A stretch of 56,586 bases of DNA from Planctomycetota bacterium (GTDB lineage Bacteria; Planctomycetota; GCA-2746535): NCBI GenBank assembly GCA_002746535.1, contig NVWA01000035.1, positions 1 to 56,586 on the forward strand. The letters run 5' to 3'. Made by a program: the position numbers and the translations under genes. Shown here piece by piece: positions 35,366-43,349 of this stretch. How positions within the stretch are numbered: position 1 is the first letter of the stretch; every line of letters starts with the position of its first letter. The notes below the pieces were generated by a model, which was not told where the DNA came from, searched no databases, and was given only the letters and a program-made list of their open reading frames with translations.

Positions 35366-37142
35366 TCTTGCGCCCTTTCAATTTATTGTTAATTATTTTT
35401 AATCCATCATCAAGCAATTTGCTATCTTCTTCATTAAATAAATCTCCATCATTTACTATTATAGCCAATTCATTTAACCATGAAAATAACATTGGATTTA
35501 AATGAAAATTTATTATGCAAATTTCATATAATTCTAAAGCAAATAACCAATGTTTTAAATTTGAGGATAAATAGATTTTTGCCAAACATTCTAACTCTTC
35601 AATAAAATTCAATGGGATTTGAGTTTCTGATGATTCTCTTAATTCTCGAATTTTCTGCAAGGCTTCATTCATGATTATTTCTTCTTCATTTAATCCGCTC
35701 AGATCATTCGGACTGGTTGAGGCTTCCCCGATTAAATGTTCCCCAAAACTTTGTTGATCCAGAGGGCCACCATAAACAGAAGTAACTTTCGTATCAAAAA
35801 TCCAAAACAATTCTTCGTAATCATTTTCTTTTTTATTAGACCAAATAATTTTTGCCTCTTTTAAATAAAAGGACTGCAGATATCCTTCAAATTCATATAT
35901 ATCAAAAAGGCAACCTTTAACAATTACGTCATTATCTAATTGGACTGATATGTTTTCTCCGATTTTAAAACCACCTTTTTGTAGGTAGTCTTTATCTACC
36001 ATACCAGAATCTTTATAATCTAGTGGTACTGATAATAAACCCATTAAACCATTCTGATGATCGGCGGTATCCCATTCTTTAATCGGTGTTGAATCGACCC
36101 CGGCTTGCACTGCGATTGTCCATTGAATCGTTTGAATATTGTCAAAATGAATCTTCATGTCATATAAAATACCGCTAATACTTAATTTATTTTTAAATGT
36201 TGTGGTAGTAACGATCCCTGCTTTTTGCGCTTTCTTTAAACTTTCAAGCCCCCCAACTCGATAAGCCATCGTTTTTTCAAATTCTTTTAATACATCGACC
36301 ATATTCTGAAAAGAATCTGCGACAAATAGTTGAGGTTGTTGCTTAGTTATGTCATAACCATAATTAATACAATCTATTGTTAATGGAAGTTTTTTAACTT
36401 TATCTGTCAGGCTATTATAACTTTCACCAACGGACGATAAAAGGCCTGCTCCATAAATCTTAGGGCTTTTTAAATCACCTAATAAACCATATTCTGCTGT
36501 CCACCAATATAATCGTACAATTTCGGCAGATTCAGAGACGTCATCAATCTGTTTTAAACATTGATTAAAACTTTTTTCAGCCACAAGTATCTCCTCTTTA
36601 GTAGATCTTTTAGCTTCCTTTAAATCAGACAAAACACGAATGGATTCATACAGCTCTATGTTCTCTTTTGAATCAATGGTTTTAGTTGCAATAGAACCAT
36701 ACATCTTTAAAAAATCAGCATAATTAGTTTCAATCAAAATTGGTGCATGACCAGCAGCTTCATGAATGATATCTGGAGCCGGTGTATAGTTGACATGTTT
36801 ATAAGATCGAATATCCCGTGCGATTGGTAAAACACAATTTGCCTGAAACTCTAGAAAGGCCACAGGCGGAATAAACCCACAAACAGGCACGGCCCCCCAA
36901 CCTAAATGATCAAGTTTTTGATCGATAGCAGAAATTTTTGGAATGCTATCAATGGGAATACCCGTTTCTATTAAACCTTTGCCGTAACAAGCAAGTGATT
37001 TTTTTTCTTTGCCAAAAAATTGTAGATTTTGACGAAGAATATATCGCCAGACAGCATGATTAATAAATGTATAATTCTCATAATTTTGTTGGGTAATATA
37101 TTTACTCAGATATTGAGGTAGTTGATCAACAGCTCTGCTCAT
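35358..37142 (-). CDS. phhA: Phenylalanine 4-hydroxylase (aromatic amino acid hydroxylase), long form
   Basis: 594 aa. The pterin-dependent catalytic domain lies in the first ~300 residues with the iron site H127-E-A-A-G-H132 and E217 (WWTAEYGLLG); DIIHEAAGHAPI is the family signature. It makes tyrosine from phenylalanine using tetrahydropterin and O2. The typical bacterial enzyme is ~260-300 aa; here a C-terminal extension of ~290 residues follows, as in some Bacteroidetes-type homologues. First gene of the operon. An upstream aminotransferase for Tyr is not in the window. Confidence 0.88.
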   Translation of the reverse strand: MSRAVDQLPQYLSKYITQQNYENYTFINHAVWRYILRQNLQFFGKEKKSLACYGKGLIETGIPIDSIPKISAIDQKLDHLGWGAVPVCGFIPPVAFLEFQANCVLPIARDIRSYKHVNYTPAPDIIHEAAGHAPILIETNYADFLKMYGSIATKTIDSKENIELYESIRVLSDLKEAKRSTKEEILVAEKSFNQCLKQIDDVSESAEIVRLYWWTAEYGLLGDLKSPKIYGAGLLSSVGESYNSLTDKVKKLPLTIDCINYGYDITKQQPQLFVADSFQNMVDVLKEFEKTMAYRVGGLESLKKAQKAGIVTTTTFKNKLSISGILYDMKIHFDNIQTIQWTIAVQAGVDSTPIKEWDTADHQNGLMGLLSVPLDYKDSGMVDKDYLQKGGFKIGENISVQLDNDVIVKGCLFDIYEFEGYLQSFYLKEAKIIWSNKKENDYEELFWIFDTKVTSVYGGPLDQQSFGEHLIGEASTSPNDLSGLNEEEIIMNEALQKIRELRESSETQIPLNFIEELECLAKIYLSSNLKHWLFALELYEICIINFHLNPMLFSWLNELAIIVNDGDLFNEEDSKLLDDGLKIINNKLKGRKNA

Positions 37143-37462
37143 TTAAATTCTCAGTCATTTATTACAAAATAGTTCCCATAATATTTAGGTTAGTAATTTA
37201 TTCCTTTTCTTCAATAAAAAAGGCCTACAAAACCCAGTCAATTAGAGCAATAAACCTTATAAATATTTTCAAAAAATCCCAACATACTAAGCAATAGCTA
37301 TAACTAATAATTGCTCATAATTATTTTATAATTTCACTAAAAAGAAAACTTTTTCTGACGATAAATATCCCTTATAATGGTTCGAAACCAGTTGTTATTT
37401 TGCCTAAATAGAATTTATATGATATACTTAATTTAATTAGATTTAAAGATGACGAAGCTGAA
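37143..37462. promoter_or_regulatory. Divergent promoter region, Phe/Tyr operon and 37.5-kb gene
   Basis: 320-bp AT-rich spacer between divergent starts. On the plus strand a TATAAT box lies near 37372-37377, about 90 bp before the ATG at 37463. Minus-strand promoter elements for the catabolic operon are not evident. No dyad large enough to name an operator. Confidence 0.35.
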
Positions 37463-38215
37463 ATGGAACTTAATCCAAGAGTAAAACACCAAGTTGTTTG
37501 TAAGGTTATCAAATCAGTACCATTAGATAAAATTATTGTTATCGAAATCGATGGGGAAAAACATTCCGCCAAAAAAGTTATAGGGTTTTCATTTTTACAG
37601 GGAGAATATGCTCTATTAAAAACTTTTAAAGGCTCAGATGAAAGTCTGGTAGTAGCAATGAACAATGCCGAAAAAGACTATTATTATAATGATATTCTGA
37701 CCATTAAAAAAAAGAGGCAAGTTGAGCAAAACAACTCCCGGTTATCTACAAGAATTATCCCCCTCGATACCGATTTTACAGATGAAATAATATCAGAAAA
37801 AATTAAATTTCTATTTCAACCAAATCTCTCAGCTGGTGCTTTTAACGAAGTACTTACAGAAGTTTTTTCCATTGTCGCTGTCCAGGAAAACTCAAACTAT
37901 AAACCATTAAAAGAAAAGATTTTCGAAAAAGCTGATACAGCTATTAATAGAAATATAATCTTAAATAAATCTTTTAGAGAAGCCCATGTATTCATGGAAA
38001 ACATGGTAGAACGAATTGCAACAAAAGCTGATCACTTACAATTTTTTAGAGCGGTTAACTTTTTCCTAAAACGTTTAAATAAAAGATTAAATGCAGGAAA
38101 AATTGATGCTGAAAAAATCTCTGCTATTTTTGAACCTATCTACAAAATATATGTCGATAAATATGGCAGTAATTTTTTAGATATATGGGTCAATAAAATA
38201 AACGAAGAAAAATAA
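37463..38215 (+). CDS. Conserved-looking cytoplasmic protein, unknown
   Basis: 250 aa, no signal peptide or membrane helix. Residues about 1-75 look beta-rich (VKHQVVCKVIKSVPLDKIIV), and about 105-245 are helical. I recognise no domain. Divergent from the Phe/Tyr operon; no co-directional partner. Confidence 0.5.
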   Translation: MELNPRVKHQVVCKVIKSVPLDKIIVIEIDGEKHSAKKVIGFSFLQGEYALLKTFKGSDESLVVAMNNAEKDYYYNDILTIKKKRQVEQNNSRLSTRIIPLDTDFTDEIISEKIKFLFQPNLSAGAFNEVLTEVFSIVAVQENSNYKPLKEKIFEKADTAINRNIILNKSFREAHVFMENMVERIATKADHLQFFRAVNFFLKRLNKRLNAGKIDAEKISAIFEPIYKIYVDKYGSNFLDIWVNKINEEK

Positions 38216-38726
38216 ATATACCATTCTCTGTCTTTGGATCGCTTGTTTAAAAATAATCGAATTCATTTCATATCCTTGTTCTTACGCAAATTCGTCATAG
38301 CTCAGATTACCAACGCAATTAAATAGAAGATCGGCATTGACTCAATTTCATCTTAGATTTTAATTATAGGCGCTAGCCTCTGGGAGCGAGAGCCGCTGGC
38401 TCTTGTATAACTCAAAGAGTTATTTAAAGCATTTCCTCATTAGATTTATCCAATTAATTTTATAGTAATTGCTGTGAGAAGTTTTACAAGAGCCGGCGGC
38501 TCTCGCTCCCAGAGGCTGGCGCCATTCGAACAATCACTTATTATAGTTTTTATAGCATAAAATATCCTTGTTCTTATGTCTAATAAAATAAATTAATCAT
38601 CTCACTTAATTTCTTTATAATTCCCCTAGTATAATTACTTGTTAGTATTTAAATCATTGATTTGAAACCCAATAATTTAATTTCACAACCAAACCTTCTT
38701 AAGATTCAGAAAGTTAATCAAAACAA
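38216..38726. other. 511-bp gene-free stretch with a REPIN copy
   Basis: REPIN copy 1 takes up 38369-38523. The flanks show no ORF or RNA gene. The next ATG (38727) has only a weak ribosome site. Confidence 0.45.
38369..38523 (+). repeat. REPIN-type hairpin repeat, copy 1
   Basis: 155 bp. Left arm starts GGCGCTAGCCTCTGGGAGCG; the right arm is its complement with two mismatches over 39 bases. Each arm holds its own hairpin (GAGCC...GGCTC), and a third, ATAACTC-AAA-GAGTTAT, sits inside the left end of the spacer. Copies 2 and 3 have CCCTGGG where this copy has CTCTGGG, and the change is present in both arms. Preceded by TTAGATTTTAATTATA as in copy 3. Confidence 0.85.
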
Positions 38727-39707
38727 ATGAAAAATAAAAAACCTATTGAAATTGGTTACACACAACACCTTTCTTCAAAAATTTTAAAGTGCAAAATAGA
38801 ACTTAATATCAGAACGCCTAAGAATTTCCCGGATGGCAAGCGACAATATCCGATTGTATATGTATTAGATGGTGCAATGCAGTTTTACCATATGACAGGA
38901 ACAATTGAAGCTCTGGAAAGATGCTATCAGATACCTGAAATGATTTATATTGGTTTTAATCTCTCAGATCGCTGGGGACTCAGTACTCCAAGCAAATTAA
39001 CTGATCAGCAAACCATAGATGATTATGGCAATCCGAATTCTGGAAATGCCCATCTACTAGCTTCATTTTTTGAAAAAGAACTATTTCCATTTGCCGAAAA
39101 AAAACTACAGGCATCACCCTTTAGAATATTATCAGGCTATTCCTTAACAGGCCTTTACACGACTTGGAATTTCTTATATCAACAACATTTATTTTCGTGT
39201 TACCATGCCTCCACCCCAAGTCTATGGTGGAATAAAGGTGAGTTGGCAAAAAAGATGCCGCTTAAGATTAATAAATCAAAAGGCTTTAAACAAATCTATA
39301 TCGATGTTGCCAATGAATCGAGCAATCATGTCAATCATATTAAAAAATTCTACAAACTATTAAATAACTCTGCTCCAAAACAAATCAGACACAAATTACA
39401 ACAATATAAAGAAGAAGGTCATGTTAGTGTATCTTTACCGGGGTTTCATGCCGCCCTTCGGTTTTTCTTTTATGATTGGAATATTGAATTTTCCATTAAC
39501 TATCCCACCAAAACCCAATTTAAAAAGCACTATGACGGCTTAAGTAAACGATATCAATTTCAAGCGAAAGCATCAGAAATATTTTTAATTCAAACAGCTC
39601 ACTATTATCTGGAAGTAAAAAATAAATCTGAAGCAAAAAAAATATTACTATATACCCAAGAGCAATACCCCCATTCAAACAAAGCTAAAGAACTTTTAAA
39701 GTTATAA
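38727..39707 (+). CDS. Esterase of the EsteraseD/IroE-like alpha/beta-hydrolase type
   Basis: 326 aa. Alpha/beta-hydrolase core with YPIVYVLDGA near residue 41, the nucleophile elbow GYSLTG (S139) and a late EEGHVSVSLPG holding the likely His. These enzymes hydrolyse small esters or siderophore/acyl esters. No signal peptide, so cytoplasmic unless exported otherwise. The last ~50 residues resemble a TPR helix pair (AKKILLYTQEQYPHSNKAKE). No operon partner. Confidence 0.75.
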   Translation: MKNKKPIEIGYTQHLSSKILKCKIELNIRTPKNFPDGKRQYPIVYVLDGAMQFYHMTGTIEALERCYQIPEMIYIGFNLSDRWGLSTPSKLTDQQTIDDYGNPNSGNAHLLASFFEKELFPFAEKKLQASPFRILSGYSLTGLYTTWNFLYQQHLFSCYHASTPSLWWNKGELAKKMPLKINKSKGFKQIYIDVANESSNHVNHIKKFYKLLNNSAPKQIRHKLQQYKEEGHVSVSLPGFHAALRFFFYDWNIEFSINYPTKTQFKKHYDGLSKRYQFQAKASEIFLIQTAHYYLEVKNKSEAKKILLYTQEQYPHSNKAKELLKL

Positions 39708-39887
39708 TTGTAATCTATCTCCTCAGCTTAATCACAACTCTAATCCATCCATTTTTAAAATAAGTCACTGAAGGTCTTTGTGGTAAGAAAAAAGATGATG
39801 ATAAGGACAATCAATGTATTATTTACCTGTCCTTGGTCTCAATGAAAGAATATATTTTTAGTATCCAGAATACCAATCCTGGTTATT

Positions 39888-40871
39888 TCATTCTTTTGAG
39901 AGCTCAAGAAAACCGGCCAATTCGAAAACAGCAAGGCCTTTAAAAGATGGGTATTTTTTTGAATCTTTAATTATTCTTTCTAATGAAACAAGAAAGTTAT
40001 CCCAGCCTGCGCCATAAAATGACGTTGAATCGCCGCCCCCGCCTTTTGTTTTCAAACTGGTTTTAACAGCGATGGTAATGCTTTTCTTTTTTTTGGCGTA
40101 TTTAAGTTCATCTTTGCAATAGCTAATTACCTTTTCTGCTTTTGAGCTATATGCCATTATTACTACCTCAGAACAATTTTTCAGAAAATCATTAATTTGA
40201 CCTGTGCTTAAATCACCTTTGACGGCATGGTGATGAAAAAAATGAGGAATGGCCTGAGCAAAGTGTTTCTTTTTTCCAAGTATCTTTTTTGCCATACTCA
40301 ATGATGTCATTACTTTTTTCATTAGCTCATCATTATCTTTACCAATTCCATATTTATTTTTATCCCAGCGATAAGGAAATGTCTTAGGAATCCAATCTCG
40401 GCCTTGTTTTAAAATATGTGGCTCTATGTCAGCGTTAACGCCATAAAATCCCATTCCAGGCTTGCATTCATTATTGAAATTTAAGTAGATGACTAATCTT
40501 TCTTTAATCATATCTGGCTCATAGAGAACTTTATGGTCTAACAATATCGCTTGTGCCTTTATCTTATTAATGTGAAGTGCTGAAAGAAGATCTTTGAAAA
40601 ACTGTTTATACTTTCCATCACTCTTGAGTCTTTTGGAAGATACACTCAAATATACTTCTGTAAAACCAAATTGAACTAAAATTTTTACAAGGCTACTCAC
40701 CTCTTTTTCATACTTTATAAGAGTTCGTTTATAAATATAAACACCACAACCAATAGAATATTTTTTGATGAGAAATTTAAATTGGCCTGAAGGTTTTTTT
40801 TCTTTGGAACCTAAGACATTAGATACACAAACAACTAAAATTAAAATAATTATTAAACGTTTTTTATTCAT
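39888..40871 (-). CDS. Secreted TIM-barrel protein with GH18-like motif
   Basis: 327 aa with a signal peptide (about 1-21). The phrase YGVNADIEP (D148, E150) fits the end of the family-18 glycosidase signature (DxxDxE), and the surrounding strand order (EVYLSV, KAQAIL, VVIMAYSS, TIAVKTS) suits a barrel. The first Asp of DxxDxE is replaced, so activity is uncertain; it may be an inactive or divergent GH18-like protein. Confidence 0.5.
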   Translation of the reverse strand: MNKKRLIIILILVVCVSNVLGSKEKKPSGQFKFLIKKYSIGCGVYIYKRTLIKYEKEVSSLVKILVQFGFTEVYLSVSSKRLKSDGKYKQFFKDLLSALHINKIKAQAILLDHKVLYEPDMIKERLVIYLNFNNECKPGMGFYGVNADIEPHILKQGRDWIPKTFPYRWDKNKYGIGKDNDELMKKVMTSLSMAKKILGKKKHFAQAIPHFFHHHAVKGDLSTGQINDFLKNCSEVVIMAYSSKAEKVISYCKDELKYAKKKKSITIAVKTSLKTKGGGGDSTSFYGAGWDNFLVSLERIIKDSKKYPSFKGLAVFELAGFLELSKE

Positions 40872-41202
40872 TTAGACTTCATTAATGATTAAACTCAAAG
40901 GAAAGAGGCTTGGCGTACATAAACTGTATTATTGCAATACGTTATACCAAATAATGTGCCTAAATACATATTTTGGATTAATTTTTACTAAGTAATAAAT
41001 ATTTCTAAATAAATAATATAATTAGATTTTAATTTTAGGCGCCAGCCCCCTGGGAGCGAGAGCCGCTGGCTCTTGTATAACTCGAAGAGTTATTTTAAAA
41101 TGTTTCACCTGATTAGATTTAGTTATTTAATTTCATTGTTTTTGCTGTGATAAGTTTTACAAGAGCCAGCGGCTCTCGCTCCCAGGGGCTAACGCCAAAT
41201 GA
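40872..41202. other. 331-bp gene-free stretch with REPIN copy 2
   Basis: REPIN copy 2 (41038-41196) ends 6 bp before the RAYT stop codon. Nothing else recognised. Confidence 0.45.
41038..41196 (+). repeat. REPIN-type hairpin repeat, copy 2
   Basis: 159 bp. Both arms carry GCTGG at the inner hairpin (left GAGCCGCTGGCTC; right GAGCCAGCGGCTC), whereas copy 3 has GCCGG in both arms: a matched change. Middle hairpin ATAACTC-GAA-GAGTTAT. Spacer shares TGATTAGATTTAGTTATTTA with copy 3. Confidence 0.88.
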
Positions 41203-41790
41203 TTAATTACTATACCACTTTTTAAAACTTGAATATGGCCAGTCTATTGGCAACCTGCAAAGCCCTGCTTTCACAGGGTTAAGGTGAATATAATCAACAG
41301 CCCTTATATAATGCTCTTTGCTTCGGAGAAATCGATCCCAATAATCTGATTGCCTGCCAGGATTATGAACTTCTAAATGTTTTTTTGAAGATTTAAGTTG
41401 CTTAGTAATCTCTTTTGAAGTAAAAGATTTCCAACTATGAACTATTTGTCCTAATGAAAAGCTTTTATTTGTATTAATCAAAATATGCACATGATTTGGC
41501 ATGACGACGTAAGCAATTAAATCATATTTTTGTTTATCAAAATGCTGCCAGTTTTGAATTATTATCTCTGCAACTAAAGGAATCTTTAAAACACAAGAGC
41601 CATAGCCATTATCAATCACTTCATCTATGACACGTCTATTCGTTTTATCGTCGGCAACATGGGTCATATCTTTTGGCAATGCATCTCCCAATCGATACGT
41701 GATAACTTGATATAGCCCTTTAATATCATAGTGAGGCAAATTATTTCCTTGGTATATGCCCTTGTTTTCAATCATTTTTATGCCCAACAA
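41203..41790 (-). CDS. RAYT (REP-associated tyrosine transposase, Y1 family)
   Basis: 195 aa. HUH motif H100-V-H102 in VVMPNHVHILI and catalytic Tyr167 in DYIHLNPVKAGL, followed by WPYSSFKKWY, are all standard for TnpA-REP/RAYT proteins. These single-strand endonucleases nick and move REP/REPIN repeats. It is flanked by REPIN copies 2 and 3, the arrangement seen for RAYT genes in gammaproteobacteria. Alternative start at M6. Coding sequence looks intact. Confidence 0.92.
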   Translation of the reverse strand: MLGIKMIENKGIYQGNNLPHYDIKGLYQVITYRLGDALPKDMTHVADDKTNRRVIDEVIDNGYGSCVLKIPLVAEIIIQNWQHFDKQKYDLIAYVVMPNHVHILINTNKSFSLGQIVHSWKSFTSKEITKQLKSSKKHLEVHNPGRQSDYWDRFLRSKEHYIRAVDYIHLNPVKAGLCRLPIDWPYSSFKKWYSN

Positions 41791-42157
41791 TAATATAATA
41801 AAGTAATATATTATAACATTGTTATCTAATTATAAAGCATAACCCATTAATATGTGAGAAGTATCATATTGCAGAATAACAACTCAATTTAATGATTGAT
41901 AGGCGTTAGCAGATGTTTATCTTAGATTTTAATTATAGGCGCCAGCACCCTGGGAGCGAGAGCCGCCGGCTCTTGTATAACTCGAAGAGTTATTTTAAAA
42001 AATATTGCCTGATTAGATTTAGTTATTTAATTTTATTGTATTTGCTGTGACAAGTTTTACAAGAGCCGGCGGCTCTCGCTCCCAGGGGCTGACGCCAAAT
42101 GATTAATTTCAAAGAATAAAGATTCAATTAATCCTGACCCCATACACAATGACCCTC
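41791..42157. other. 367-bp gene-free stretch with REPIN copy 3
   Basis: REPIN copy 3 occupies 41938-42096. Just before it, AGGCGTTAGC (41901-41910) matches the terminal bases of a REPIN arm and may be a stub of another copy. Confidence 0.45.
41938..42096 (+). repeat. REPIN-type hairpin repeat, copy 3
   Basis: 159 bp, upstream side of the RAYT gene. Arms GGCGCCAGCACCCTGGGAGC... and its complement, inner hairpin GAGCCGCCGGCTC, middle hairpin identical to copy 2. After the right arm both copies continue AAATGATTAATT, so the mobile unit may include that tail. Confidence 0.88.
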
Positions 42158-42997
42158 TTACTCTTGAGTTTGCTTGCGGTACTCGCGTGGGCTTAGTCCT
42201 GATTGAGTCTTAAATACTTTTGAAAAATGATATATATCACAAAAGCCTAAGTGTTCGGCAATGACTTTAATGGGGAGTTCTTGGTCAAGAAGATTTTTGG
42301 CTTCTGATAATCTCCAGCGGGCTTGGGTTGCTAAGAGAGATTCTCCGGTAGCTAGTTTATATCGATGGCTTAGACTAGAACGACTAAGATGTAATTCTTT
42401 GGCAATATCATCCAATCGAATAATTGAATGTCGTTTAGGCCACATTAAACGGTGCACAGAATCGACGAAATCTAAAACAAGGGAGGAACGTTTTTTTGAC
42501 GAAAATGTCCACTGACCTGTCTCGCCAGTACTTTCCAGGCCTTTAAACAAATCGAGAAGATCATAAAGTTGAGATTGGTTTTTAAACCATCCCTGTGTGC
42601 CCAGCTCATTGTAAGTGCGTGCCATTTTTAATAGCTTTGCTAGTACCCATTGACGTGGATCTTCGATAAGGGCATGGCCAGAGGGACCAATCAATCGTCG
42701 CAGTTCAAATGGGTCTTTGGCATCAAAACAACAATACACAAAATGAACCGGTCCTGTTACTTGAGTAAAATCTTCACGTAAGAGAGTACCAGGAGCAATA
42801 AGATGAACCGTTTTTTCTTTTAGTCGACACCATGGGGCAGAGCCAAATTTAGATTTCATTTGGGATTGTTTCGATGAGCTTATGGCCCAGGAATTAATAT
42901 AGAAGGCCTTGGTCTTATGGCGTGGGTTTGAAATCATATCAACCACATTAATGAGGTTGGCAGTATTCGGAGGAGGATTATTCATTTGCATAAACAT
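42158..42997 (-). CDS. AraC-family transcriptional regulator
   Basis: 279 aa. C-terminal AraC pair (about 185-275); second helix-turn-helix PIKVIAEHLGFCDIYHFSKV is canonical, as is GLSPREYRK. N-terminal sensor is cupin-like but diverged. Divergent from a decayed phytanoyl-CoA dioxygenase-like gene, which was probably its target. Confidence 0.88.
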   Translation of the reverse strand: MFMQMNNPPPNTANLINVVDMISNPRHKTKAFYINSWAISSSKQSQMKSKFGSAPWCRLKEKTVHLIAPGTLLREDFTQVTGPVHFVYCCFDAKDPFELRRLIGPSGHALIEDPRQWVLAKLLKMARTYNELGTQGWFKNQSQLYDLLDLFKGLESTGETGQWTFSSKKRSSLVLDFVDSVHRLMWPKRHSIIRLDDIAKELHLSRSSLSHRYKLATGESLLATQARWRLSEAKNLLDQELPIKVIAEHLGFCDIYHFSKVFKTQSGLSPREYRKQTQE

Positions 42998-43066
42998 ACA
43001 AGTTATAAGCCATATTGTCCATTTAAATCTATATACTTTGCATAATATTACCTAAATAAAGAATTT

Positions 43067-43331
43067 ATGGAGTCACTCTTGATAAGTAAAAATGAAATAG
43101 ATACTTTTGTAGAACGAGGCGCTGTTGTTTTTGGATGAGGTGTTATAAGCAAAACTTATTGATTCTGCCAGTGAAGAAATGGACAAGCAATATGATGCCC
43201 ATCCAGATCAAGATACTGGCATCATACAATATATATTTGGTGATTCCCTTGAAGAAATTTATCAACATCCCAACTTACCAATAATAGCTACCAAAAATGT
43301 TCTCAATATACACAAGTGGCAGAATTGGTAG
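43067..43331 (+). pseudogene. Decayed phytanoyl-CoA dioxygenase-like gene (5' part)
   Basis: Starts MESLLISKNEIDTFVERGAV, then needs a frame change to continue LDEVL (stop) AKLIDSASEEMDKQYDA and HPDQDTGIIQYIFGD. This is the N-terminal pattern of PhyH-type Fe(II)/2-oxoglutarate oxygenases ('G.vvldevls..lid'). At least one frameshift and one stop (TAA near 43139), and the 3' two thirds, with the iron ligands, are gone. The lost end coincides with a tRNA-Leu-like fragment. Confidence 0.65.
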
Positions 43332-43342
43332 ACGCGTACCGC
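43310..43342 (+). other. tRNA-Leu-like 5' fragment
   Basis: AAGTGGCAGAATTGGTAGAC then GCG matches the end of the acceptor and the D-arm of bacterial tRNA-Leu. The anticodon arm, variable arm and T-arm do not follow, so it is not a functional tRNA. It abuts the stop of the minus-strand gene at 43350 and joins the broken PhyH gene, suggesting an old recombination or integration join. Confidence 0.5.
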
Positions 43343-43349
43343 AGAAGGA

